A stretch of 64,000 nt of DNA from Prinia subflava (Eukaryota > Chordata > Aves > Passeriformes > Cisticolidae). The notes beneath the pieces were generated by a model. It was not told the origin of the DNA and searched no databases. It saw nothing but the letters and a program-made list of their open reading frames with translations. Of this stretch, positions 40,797 to 48,301 are shown piece after piece (within the stretch, counting starts at the first letter, position 1; every line of letters begins with the position of its first letter). The translations under genes and the position numbers were made by a program. The stretch lies in the NCBI RefSeq assembly GCF_021018805.1, contig NC_086256.1, positions 12,342,032 to 12,406,031 on the forward strand. The letters run 5' to 3'.

Positions 40797-40913
40797 CTTC
40801 CGGGTTCCAAAAATGGAAGGTGAGAACGACTTGCCCCTGCCTACGTGCAGCTCAACTCATTGGGACTCGCAACAGGTCAAACGCTACGTGCCAGCAAAGA
40901 CGTGCCAGCGAGG
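40797..40913 (+). promoter_or_regulatory. U3 candidate enhancer motifs
   Basis: An ETS-core CTTCCGG at 40797-40803 is followed by ACGTG at 40843-40847, 40886-40890 and 40900-40904. The last two belong to a 14-bp near-tandem duplication (ACGTGCCAGCAAAG then ACGTGCCAGCGAGG, 40886-40913). ACGTG is a core for bHLH-PAS/HIF and some bZIP factors. Direct repeats in U3 are a common retroviral enhancer layout. Binding is not shown by sequence alone, and the same motifs recur in the 3' LTR (47146-47262). Confidence 0.4.
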
Positions 40914-41085
40914 ACTTACACCGGTCATCACACACCTCTACGACAGTTACTCAAAGCAAGGACTAACTCTGGACATTAGCATTTGAATGTGCCCGGGGAC
41001 CCTTTCGGGAATTAATGTAAATAAAGTTAATGGTCGATGATTAGAGAAACAATGGGAGGAAAGTTGCCGAGGGGGAAACTAAGTG

Positions 41086-41093
41086 TATTTAAG
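41086..41093 (+). promoter_or_regulatory. LTR TATA-like box
   Basis: TATTTAAG lies in the GC-mixed part of the LTR. Transcription would start near 41115, which places both downstream AATAAA signals in R as required for proviral 3' processing. The copy in the 3' LTR is at 47435-47442. Confidence 0.5.
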
Positions 41094-41293
41094 TTGGGTC
41101 TTTAGGTGGGCAAGTTTGTGAACCCAGCTAGAGACAAGGCTGCCAGGTCCTGTGTCTCTGGGGTCACCCTTGGCTCTACTTTTCCCGGGAGAACTTCGGT
41201 CAAGTAAGTTTGCTGTTCGTGGGGTTCGTATTGTTTTGTTTTTATTGTTTGAAATTGTTATAATTTGATTCTAAATTTTGTGATTTGGATGTT

Positions 41294-41324
41294 AATAAAC
41301 CAAACTATTGAATTTGGCAATAAA
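41294..41324 (+). terminator. LTR polyadenylation signals
   Basis: Two AATAAA hexamers (41294-41299 and 41319-41324) lie downstream of the TATA-like box, followed by a short T/G-rich stretch to the LTR end. Their counterparts at 47643-47648 and 47668-47673 would end the proviral transcript. A further AATAAA at 41020-41025 lies upstream of the TATA box in U3. Confidence 0.6.
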
Positions 41325-41345
41325 TTTGTCCTGGTGTTTATAACA

Positions 41346-42080
41346 ATTTTGACGCCCAACAGCGGGGCCAGTTTTGAATATTCTACGGATCCCTGCTTCT
41401 GACCGGGGGGCGCCCCGCCGTAAAAAGCGGCCTGGCAGAGCGGGTAAGTCCGGAAGAACGAACTGGCTTTACGAACCCAGAACCCACAACAGCAAAGGGA
41501 TTAGGCATTAGGACAAGCTAGCTTGGGGGGGCTCGGGAACTCAGCAGGGGTTTTCCCCTGGAACCGCGGTATTGTTTCACTCGTAAAAATCTAAGTGCAC
41601 GAAGAATCCACGCAGGAAAAGGACCGTAAGTATAGCGTGGTTGAGTGGGGGTGACCAAGTGCTTGAGAACGTGTATGTGTGTGTGAGTGTGTGTGTGAAT
41701 GAGACGTGATTTATCACGAAGCGAGAGCGGACCTTAAGGTCGCGTTTCCGCTGCTCCCGCGAGGGACACGGCCGACCGACGGGGAAGCGATTGGAACGTG
41801 TGATATTTCGCTTCGTGTGTGAGTGCTACCCGACGGGGTGGGGGAGGTCACCAGGGGTCCTGAAGGAAAGAGGACGTCCCTTTTTGAGTTCGGGGACGAG
41901 TAAGCCTTCTTGACCGCGACCAGGGGGGTCGCTTAATTTTTTCGGTGGCGGTTACAGAGCCCCGCCGTTAACCGAACATCCACGGAACGGTCATCCGCTG
42001 GATCATTAAGTTAACGGCATCGAGTTCGGAAACTTGGGATTTAATTTTTGGTATCCCATAACTTCTGTGCCACGGGGAGT
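41346..42080 (+). other. Proviral leader, CpG-rich, with splice-donor motifs
   Basis: The untranslated leader lies between the 5' LTR and the gag start. It is CpG-rich (for example 41735-41790) and has a GT-rich microsatellite at about 41670-41698. Two good 5' splice-site matches are present: CGGGTAAGTC with GT at 41444-41445 and CCGTAAGTAT with GT at 41626-41627. A third, AAGTAAGT, lies in the LTR near 41200. Retroviral leaders normally contain a donor for subgenomic RNA plus the packaging signal; the latter cannot be recognised from sequence. Confidence 0.55.
41350..41369 (+). other. Primer-binding-site-like sequence
   Basis: Four bases after the LTR end comes TGACGCCCAACAGCGGGGCC. The first eleven bases match a lysine-tRNA PBS start (TGGCGCCCAAC) with one mismatch (A for G at position 3); the rest does not match well. 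With a one-base gap it also resembles the other lysine-tRNA PBS. The primer tRNA is therefore uncertain. Confidence 0.55.
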
Positions 42081-42959
42081 ATGGGATCAGATCTCAGCAG
42101 AGATCGGGAGGATTCTTTAAGGGAAACCTCAGCGAGGGCTGATCTTGAAATTCCTCGGAAAAGTCCATTAGGAAAGTTGTTGCAAGGTTGGCAAGAATGC
42201 CCAATTAGGAGAGGAGCATCTAAAGATCGGATGATTTATTTGTGTATGAATGTTTGGGGAGGAAAGGAGATAGGACCTAATATTATATGGCCTGTGTTTG
42301 GTACTTTTGACGAATGGGCGTGGGAAGCTCTGTGGGAACATGTAGCGAAGAAGAAAAGGAGAGAATTTGAGGAATTGGCATATGTTCTGTTATGGTATGA
42401 GGTACGAGTAAAGCTGTGTTCTGAGGAAAGGGAAACACGGAATGAACTGGACTACGGGATAAACTTCTCTCACGGCTCGGTGGCCCCCGTCCTGCCAGCC
42501 CCTACCCCTACCACTTCCTCCTCCCCGGCCTTCTCAGGGGCAGAGTTAACACTGCCATCCGAGACCCATGCGGAGCCCCGAGCTCAGCGGCCACTCCAGA
42601 AACCTCCCTCCCGTTCAAGGAGATTCCCGAGAGGGAATCCTGCCCCCGTTTCTGGTCCTGACCCCGCACCTCGGCCACCGACGCTAAAATATGGAGAAAA
42701 AGAGAAGAAGGGTAAGGAAAACGAAGGGTGGAAGAATAAACCAGACAGGTATATACCAGTTAGAGCCCTGGCTAAAACCAGGACCCCCGAAGGAGATCTT
42801 GAAGAGCCCGGGAGGGATTCGGGGTGGGACAGTTGGTGTGAGAGCAAGAATGGCCCGGGAGGAAAAATGGGGGAAAAGAAGCATTCCCGTAAGAAATTTG
42901 ACAGTAGAGCAAAACAGAAATTACCAAAGGTGAATTGGAATGCATTAGAGAATAACTAG
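42081..42959 (+). CDS. gag: Truncated Gag-like protein (matrix plus proline-rich part)
   Basis: This is a 292-residue open frame. The ATG at 42081 has a strong context (A at -3, G at +4). An upstream in-frame TTG at 42048 only extends the open frame and is not a credible start. The product begins MGSDLS, fitting an N-myristoylation signal. Residues about 25-115 resemble a gammaretroviral matrix: KSPLGKLLQGWQ, then WPVFGTFDEWAWEALWEHV, then a basic KKKRREF and LLWYEVRVKLC. Residues about 130-205 are proline/serine/threonine-rich. The C-terminal third is highly charged and lysine-rich. No PTAP or PPPY late motif, no capsid major homology region and no CCHC zinc knuckle is present; a typical gammaretroviral Gag is over 500 residues. 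The protein could bind membrane but could not form a capsid. The frame is intact with no stop, consistent with the youth of the copy. Confidence 0.8.
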   Translation: MGSDLSRDREDSLRETSARADLEIPRKSPLGKLLQGWQECPIRRGASKDRMIYLCMNVWGGKEIGPNIIWPVFGTFDEWAWEALWEHVAKKKRREFEELAYVLLWYEVRVKLCSEERETRNELDYGINFSHGSVAPVLPAPTPTTSSSPAFSGAELTLPSETHAEPRAQRPLQKPPSRSRRFPRGNPAPVSGPDPAPRPPTLKYGEKEKKGKENEGWKNKPDRYIPVRALAKTRTPEGDLEEPGRDSGWDSWCESKNGPGGKMGEKKHSRKKFDSRAKQKLPKVNWNALENN

Positions 42960-44580
42960 TGGTGTTGGGAAGCGTGCAAATTAGAAATGCGAAAATTCAC
43001 GTGAGTCTGCAAAAGGAGAAAAAGATAGAAAAGGGATTAAAAGGAATCTTGCCTACTCTTTTCCTTGGTGGTGGTAGATCTTTTACTTCAGGCTGAATAC
43101 ATTTTGGAGACTCCCTAGAGTTGTGTATTTTGCTCTAAGAGTTTTTTTTCTCCTGGACGAGATCGGCGGAGTTGTTTTTTTTCTTTTTCTTTTCACTAAC
43201 GTGGGAATGGAACGAAACCCGCCCCTTCCCGCAAGCGGCAGGGCGAGTCAGTCCATGGTTGCCGGGAGACGAAGGAAAGCGGCAGTTTTAAAGTGATTAG
43301 ACAAGGCTGCCCGGGGCAGAAAACCGCCCTGTAAGGCGAAATAAGAAGCAAAAATAGATAAAAGTATTGAGAGAAGAGACCAAGAATGGGAGCTATACTT
43401 ATGCGTAGGAAATACCTAGGTGTTTGTTCTTGAAAAGCTGAAAATATATCTTCCTTTTAGTTGTCTGTCTACTGTATGTGAGGATTTTGTGCAAATCAAA
43501 AGGTTGATAGTATGGTGGATGTAGCTCGTCTATGTTTGAAACAATTGCTACATTTTGAATTCGGATTGTCAGCTTGAGCAGGAATATGGCATTTGTGTTG
43601 GCAGACAGTGTACTGCAAGGGTTTTGTGTGTTTCAGTTTTTCTTTCAAAAGGTTGAAGCATGTGGCCGGTGAAGTCCAAATTAAAGCGGCTGTTGAGAGG
43701 CAGGAAACTAAATCTTTCTGTCGAGATAGTGTTGGAATGGTAATTGGAGTCAGGATTCTAGTATTAAGTTGGGAAAGTGGTATAATTCTCTGTGTTGGTA
43801 GTTACAGGATTTTTCTTTATTCTTTGCAGTTCCTATTCTGTATGTATTTTATCTAGTTGGGAACCGGGATTCTTAATTTTAGATGGTTTGTGTTGTCCCT
43901 TTGATATTATGTCTTCTTACTTGCTCCTCAATTTGGAGGATGTGAACCTTGAGGTTGCCCTGGTGCCTGTGTTTTTCTGGTGGAGAGTAAGTGATGTATG
44001 AGAGGCAGCATTTTGTCACCGGTGTTAAGTTTGGTCGGTGTTTGCTTGTGTATTTAAGTTTAATAATACGCAAGAATGTATAGCAAATACAGGAGCTTTA
44101 CTTTGGGAATTAGGCACAAGTTATCTCGAGTTTGTTTGTTAAGAAAGGCTAAGTTTGTGAAGTTTTTTTGGACTGAAGTAAAAAGCAGTAGTGTTAATGT
44201 TCTGATAATTGTACTAGATAAAGCTGTCTGATTACCGGGGCCTGATGTTTACAGTGACTCCTGGCTTTGGAAAACTTCTGGGTTTTAAGTTCCGAATTTA
44301 AGTAATGTATGGTTTATTACAGAGTAAGTTCTGCTCTTTGTAATAGTTTCTTCTATTTGGTGTGCTTTGTTTTTTTCTGTCTTGTTAAAATACTCCCCCA
44401 GGATTATGGGTGAGGTCTTAAGTTTTTCTCTTAATTTGTACAAATTTTGCTTAAAGTTATCCTTTATTAAGTTGTACTACTCACTGACTGTTTGAATTGG
44501 CTCTCTGATGAAGGGAAGAAGTCACTTCAGCTACTGCTGCAGGATTGTATCTTGCCACGCTGAAATAGGGGTCTGCAGCT
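42960..44580 (+). other. Proviral interior of unknown origin
   Basis: About 1.6 kb follow the gag stop in which I find no capsid, protease or RT motif in any frame. Frames are short (87 codons at most). Composition is heterogeneous: a GC/CpG-rich stretch at about 43195-43345 sits between T-rich stretches. It occupies the place where capsid, nucleocapsid, protease and most of RT should be. It may be decayed viral sequence beyond recognition, sequence from another element, or captured host DNA. Confidence 0.6.
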
Positions 44581-44640
44581 GATCCTGTCTGTGAGAAATG
44601 GTTTGTAGACGGATCTGCACGAGTAGTTGATGGGAACTGC
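44581..44640 (+). pseudogene. pol: Pol remnant: RNase H start motif, displaced
   Basis: The reading frame starting at 44581 contains CEKWFVDGSARVVDG, the typical opening of a gammaretroviral RNase H domain with the first catalytic Asp in the (F/Y)xDGS motif. The match is lost after about 20 codons. In a normal pol this motif follows the RT-connection segment. Here it precedes it (44646 onward) and is in another frame, so the region has been rearranged. No further RNase H catalytic motifs are recognisable. Confidence 0.65.
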
Positions 44641-44645
44641 CCCGG

Positions 44646-44920
44646 TATATTAACCGGGAGTTCCAGCTTTTCGTGGATGTTAGCAATCACACGGCGTATG
44701 GAGTTCTTACACAGGAGTGGGCGGGAGCCAGGAAACCGGTGGGGTATGTTTTAAATGGCTTACTGAATCCCGGCTATTGAAATATGAGGCAATTCTGGTA
44801 AATTCCCCGGAGTTAGAACTCCGTACTGCTGCTGCTTGAAACCCCGCCCAGTTTCGGTCCTGGGGAGGATCTGAGGAGTGTAGTCACAATTGCTACGAGG
44901 CAGTGGAATTACAAACCAAA
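44646..44920 (+). pseudogene. pol: Pol remnant: RT connection segment, broken
   Basis: Frame at 44646: REFQLFVDVSNHTAYGVLTQ then EWAGARKPVGYVLNGLLNP, matching the gammaretroviral RT connection region (LFVD…GVLTQ…RRPVAYLSK). It hits a stop at 44778-44780. After a frame change near 44774 the match resumes with LLKYEAILVNSPELELRTAAA, a stop at 44837-44839, then NPAQF and HNCYEAVELQTKIR, corresponding to the end of the connection region. Roughly 60-80 residues that normally lie between the two parts are missing. The remnant is non-coding: two stops, a frameshift and an internal deletion. Confidence 0.75.
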
Positions 44921-45846
44921 ATAAGAAGTGTCGCCATCAAGCTAACAGCAGAGCTGAAAGGTCCGATAGTGCTTCTGGAATTGTGTTAATTTTGCTGATC
45001 ATTAGGGGTGGCTGAAGCAAGGGTGAGAAGCAGTTGTGAAGGCAGATGCTTCTTGGAGGCTGAGTGAGAATGGCCATGGCAGGGTGCACATCGAAAATAG
45101 GGACAAGGTGGTCTCATTGTCTCACTCAAGTTGCGTCCTTCTTTTGGCTGTGTGTATCTGAGAATGTGCTGAGTAGGGGTCTGGAATATAAATTTGTAGT
45201 TCAGTTAATTAGCAGCAGTGCAGACTCATTACACTGAGGCTGTAGAAACTGAGTGAGGATGTGTGTAACCTTAACAGCTGATTGTCCTGGAAACTGCTGT
45301 TGTCACCGAGCATTGTAGGATACTGGGTTTTATGAATGTTTGTTTGTATGCCAAATCACTCTGAATGTGCTGAGTTTGATTCTTGAAATAAGCCCAAATT
45401 GTTTGTGCTCATCTATGATTTTTTAAACTGAATTTTTCTTTAAAAAGCTAAAACCTGTGTTAATACTATGGGATTTGGAGTAGTCTTAGTGTTTATTGTT
45501 TGCTCGCTATATATCCAGTGGACACTGTCAGAAGTATTGGTAGGATGTAAAAAGAATTGTTTGTATGTTTAATAAGAAGTAAAATTTTCTTTCTGATTTT
45601 TCCTGTAACAGTACAAAAAAGGGGAAAAATTCTGGATGGTATGGTACATTGGGTGGATAGTGAGGTGAGAATCATAGTGATCCAGGGACAAAATTGTTTT
45701 TATGGTAAAGGTGTGAATGTACTATTAGATAACTTGTTCTAATATTCAGATTTTCTGAATGGTAGACATGACAGGGATTCTCTTTATACAATATTCTTGT
45801 AGTATTGGGCTGGTTTGGAATTTTGTATTAGGTAAATTCAATCTGA
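44921..45846 (+). other. Proviral interior, no recognised domain
   Basis: RNase H (rest), the integrase zinc-binding domain and the DDE catalytic core should lie here but none is visible. There is a good-looking 3' splice-site sequence, a T-rich tract ending CCTGTAACAG with AG at 45610-45611, which could be an acceptor for proviral splicing. Open frames are 60-61 codons at most and unconvincing. Confidence 0.5.
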
Positions 45847-46164
45847 GGAAGTTGCAGGATTTCGATGTATATTCATGAGATACAACCAGGAGGTAAAGTA
45901 CTGATCAGAGCTTGGAAAGCGGTGTCATTAACCCCTCATTAGGAGGGACCCTTTCTTGTCCTTTTAACTACAGATACAACCATCCGAACAGCTGAAAGAG
46001 GCTGGACACACGCCTCCAGGGTTAAGAAACTAACAGCCCCGAGGGAAAACCCCGAATGGAAGGTCATCTCTTCCCCCGGAGATCTGAGGGTCCGGCTGCA
46101 CCGAGGATGCCAACACCCTGGAAACATTAAGCTGCAGCCTAGAGGAGCCTCAAAGGAAACTTAA
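45847..46164 (+). pseudogene. pol: Integrase C-terminal domain remnant with one stop
   Basis: The frame runs from after a stop at 45844 to the TAA at 46162. It contains HEIQPGGKVLIRAWKAVSLT, then PH-stop-EGPFLVLLTT, then TIRTAERGWTHASRVKKL, then a charged tail ending in GASKET. This is the SH3-like C-terminal domain of gammaretroviral integrase (SLTPxWEGPFxVLLTT, then W-IHASxxK, the GPF/GPY signature). The stop (TAG) replaces the family's conserved tryptophan before EGPF. The catalytic DDE core is absent upstream. In MLV this tail contacts host BET proteins, which steer integration to active promoters. Confidence 0.85.
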
Positions 46165-47025
46165 TAACCACCCGACAAGGAGGACTGAGAGAGGGAAGGG
46201 TAACCAGAAGGAAGGTGTTAGAACATCAGGAAGGGTGAATCCGGAGCTCCAGAAATTTAAAGAGAAAGAACTCCAACCCCAGGATATCAGAAACAAATGG
46301 CAGAAGAAATATCCATGCGCTGCTCTGAACCTGGATGCCCCCCTGCAATCCATATATCCATTTCAAATACAATTATTGTCTTGAAATTTGGGTGGTGCAC
46401 TGCAAGTGGGGGTGGGGGGGCCGCTGGGGTTATGCCCCAGGTGTTCTGAGGAAAAACAGACTCTGACTATGCGATTCTTAAACTGTGCCACACGTTTGGG
46501 ATTGATAGAACCAAAGTATCCCGGGTGGTATTCAATATACGAAAAGGGGTTAAAGGGAAAATTGGATCTAAAGGCCCAAGTGTTAGCCACGGAGTGCCGT
46601 CGAACTAATGTAGTGCCGTGGGTGGCAGAGCAAGTAAAGTAATCTCGGTGGGGAATTTTTAAAAAAGGAGGTGTGCCGTCCGAACCACCCCGAGGGTCCG
46701 AGCAGAGAGCCCCTGCTGTCGCGAAGAAACTTCCCCGTTGTTCGGTTGCAACCCGACAGACGCTGGGCCAGACAGAGGGAAGCCTCTGCGGATCACTCTA
46801 GGGAGTGTGACATAAGGCTCCTCCAAAAAGTTACCCCTGTTAAGACACAAGTAACTAGCTGGCACTCAAAGGCAGTCAGGGACATGGGAATTGGAAAGAT
46901 AGAAGAAAAGCAGAAAAGGCAAACATGGTTCAGGAATCGCTGGTCAGGTGTTTCTCCAAGGAACGGGAAACTCGAGAGAGGAAAACAATTAAGTTAAATA
47001 CAAAACATGAATTAAAATTATTGAC
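46165..47025 (+). other. Env position of the provirus, no env recognised
   Basis: The region carries overlapping open frames of 84 codons (46388-46642) and 108 codons (46671-46997). Neither shows a signal peptide, a CWLC-type motif, a furin site, an immunosuppressive-type heptad or CX6CC, or a membrane anchor. A short RQTWF near 46915-46930 faintly recalls a membrane-proximal TM segment, but that is too weak to call. The envelope gene is therefore deleted or unrecognisable. Confidence 0.5.
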
Positions 47026-47046
47026 AAAAGAAAAGAAATGGGGGAG
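47026..47046 (+). other. Polypurine tract
   Basis: AAAAGAAAAGAAATGGGGGAG, purine-only apart from one T, ends one base before the 3' LTR at 47048. This is the canonical position and form for the primer of plus-strand DNA synthesis, and it confirms the plus-strand orientation of the provirus. Confidence 0.85.
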
Positions 47047-47047
47047 T

Positions 47048-47694
47048 TGTGGGAAATATGGTTATTTAATTCATGTTTTATAAATAATTATAGATTGGGA
47101 ACTGTGATATATATTGTATGAATTTCTGTAAAGCACCTCCCTGATCTTCCGGGTTCCAAAAATGGAAGGTGAGAACGACTTGCCCCTGCCTACGTGCAGC
47201 TCAACTCATTGGGACTCGCAACAGGTCAAACGCTACGTGCCAGCAAAGACGTGCCAGCGAGGACTTACACCGGTCATCACACACCTCTACGACAGTTACT
47301 CAAAGCAAGGACTAACTCTGGACATTAGCATTTGAATGTGCCCGGGGACCCTTTCGGGAATTAATGTAAATAAAGTTAATGGTCGATGATTAGAGAAACA
47401 ATGGGAGGAAAGTTGCCGAGGGGGAAACTAAGTGTATTTAAGTTGGGTCTTTAGGTGGGCAAGTTTGTGAACCCAGCTAGAGACAAGGCTGCCAGGTCCT
47501 GTGTCTCTGGGGTCACCCTTGGCTCTACTTTTCCCGGGAGAACTTCGGTCAAGTAAGTTTGCTGTTCGTGGGGTTCGTATTGTTTTGTTTTTATTGTTTG
47601 AAATTGTTATAATTTGATTCTAAATTTTGTGATTTGGATGTTAATAAACCAAACTATTGAATTTGGCAATAAATTTGTCCTGGCGTTTATAACA
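47048..47694 (+). repeat. 3' LTR (647 bp)
   Basis: A copy of the 5' LTR at an offset of 6,349 bp, differing only at 47684 (C, versus T in the 5' copy). Its TATA-like box is at 47435-47442 and its AATAAA signals at 47643-47648 and 47668-47673. It is intact, so it could act as a promoter for downstream DNA or as the transcript end. Confidence 0.96.
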
Positions 47695-47698
47695 TTCC
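47695..47698. repeat. Target-site duplication, right copy (TTCC)
   Basis: TTCC follows the 3' LTR directly and matches 40695-40698. The empty site would have read …GCACC-TTCC-CGATC…. Confidence 0.85.
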
Positions 47699-47720
47699 CG
47701 ATCAAAATCTACATATTTGC

Positions 47721-48301
47721 TGTTATAAATGCCAATTTAATTCCAATTAATAAAATATAATTTTATTAATTAAAGAATTACAAGACAGAAATTTAGGCAA
47801 AACCAACAATCGGAAGTACAGCGCCGATACCCGGGATCGATGCTGGGTGAACCAGTCACGGCCCCTAGCGTGCTGTAACGCCCTGGTTCACAAATTGTTC
47901 TGTTTTGGGCTCCTGGTTTTATACAGTTTGTTTGGCCCACGGCAGAGGATTTCCCCACAGTTCTTTGTTTTCGAGGTGTTTTTTTTCAAATTCATCTCCT
48001 CCATCGGTCTGCTAAATGGGGCTTCTCCTCGAAAGGATAGGTGTTAATTTCTTCCCTCCATTGTATGAATGGGAGACAAATTTCAAAATGGACAGGGTCC
48101 CCCTGATAGTATCTCTGGTGATGGCTGGGCATTTCGCAGTTCTGCTGCCCCTGGAGGACTGATTTGGATCTTGCTTTGCCTTTCATTCTGATGTCAATAG
48201 CGGAGTCTCGATTCCCAGCAAGGCATTGTCCTTCTCTGAGCAGTAGTTCCTGGGTGTCGCCCAATTTGAGATTAGCTGGTTTCGTGCCTGACCTGCTTGC
48301 A
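47721..48301 (-). repeat. Probable older LTR-type fragment, minus strand
   Basis: On the minus strand the end of this block has the layout of an LTR: a purine-rich stretch, TGTGGGGAAATCC (from 47959), a TATA box CTGTATAAAACC, an AATAAA-type signal in TTAATTAATAAAATT, and the terminus TTTATAACA at 47721. Start and end resemble those of the young provirus LTR (TGTGGGAAAT…TTTATAACA), hinting at a related family. Upstream on the minus strand a 90-codon frame (47992-48264) is open but not recognised. LTR limits are uncertain: 47721-47959 is the minimal reading, 47721-48301 the wider one. No target duplication was found for either. Confidence 0.4.

Larger units (their letters stand above)
40699..41345 (+). 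repeat. 5' LTR (647 bp)
   Basis: It starts TGTGGGAAATATGG and ends GTGTTTATAACA. The U3 part (about 40699-41115) holds an ETS-type CTTCCGG at 40797-40803, three ACGTG words (40843, 40886, 40900) and a TATA-like TATTTAAG at 41086-41093. R/U5 holds AATAAA at 41294-41299 and 41319-41324. It is identical to the 3' LTR except for T at 41335 where the 3' copy has C at 47684. This difference falls at a CpG, so it is most simply a C-to-T deamination in the 5' copy. Confidence 0.96.
40699..47694 (+). mobile_element. Young non-autonomous class I endogenous retrovirus
   Basis: The element is 6,996 bp long: two 647-bp LTRs (TG…CA) enclose a 5,702-bp interior and are flanked by a TTCC duplication. The LTRs match at 646 of 647 positions by direct base-by-base reading. 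Inside I see, in order, a PBS-like site, a CpG-rich leader, a matrix-type gag frame, unassigned DNA, broken and reordered pol fragments of gammaretroviral type, an integrase C-terminal remnant, a polypurine tract and the 3' LTR. Protease, RT and integrase catalytic cores and a recognisable env are absent. The copy cannot have moved with its own enzymes, so trans-mobilisation is inferred. Family: ERV1/gammaretrovirus-like, from the 4-bp duplication and the pol motifs; the exact family name is unknown. Confidence 0.93.

Noticed and set aside
42048..42080. Extension of the gag frame upstream to 42048
   Set aside because: The codon at 42048 is TTG. The ATG at 42081 has strong context and gives the expected MGxxxS myristoylation start.
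46388..46997. Two frames (84 and 108 codons) in the env position
   Set aside because: No signal peptide, cleavage site, CX6CC motif or membrane anchor. The RQTWF resemblance is too short to support an env call.
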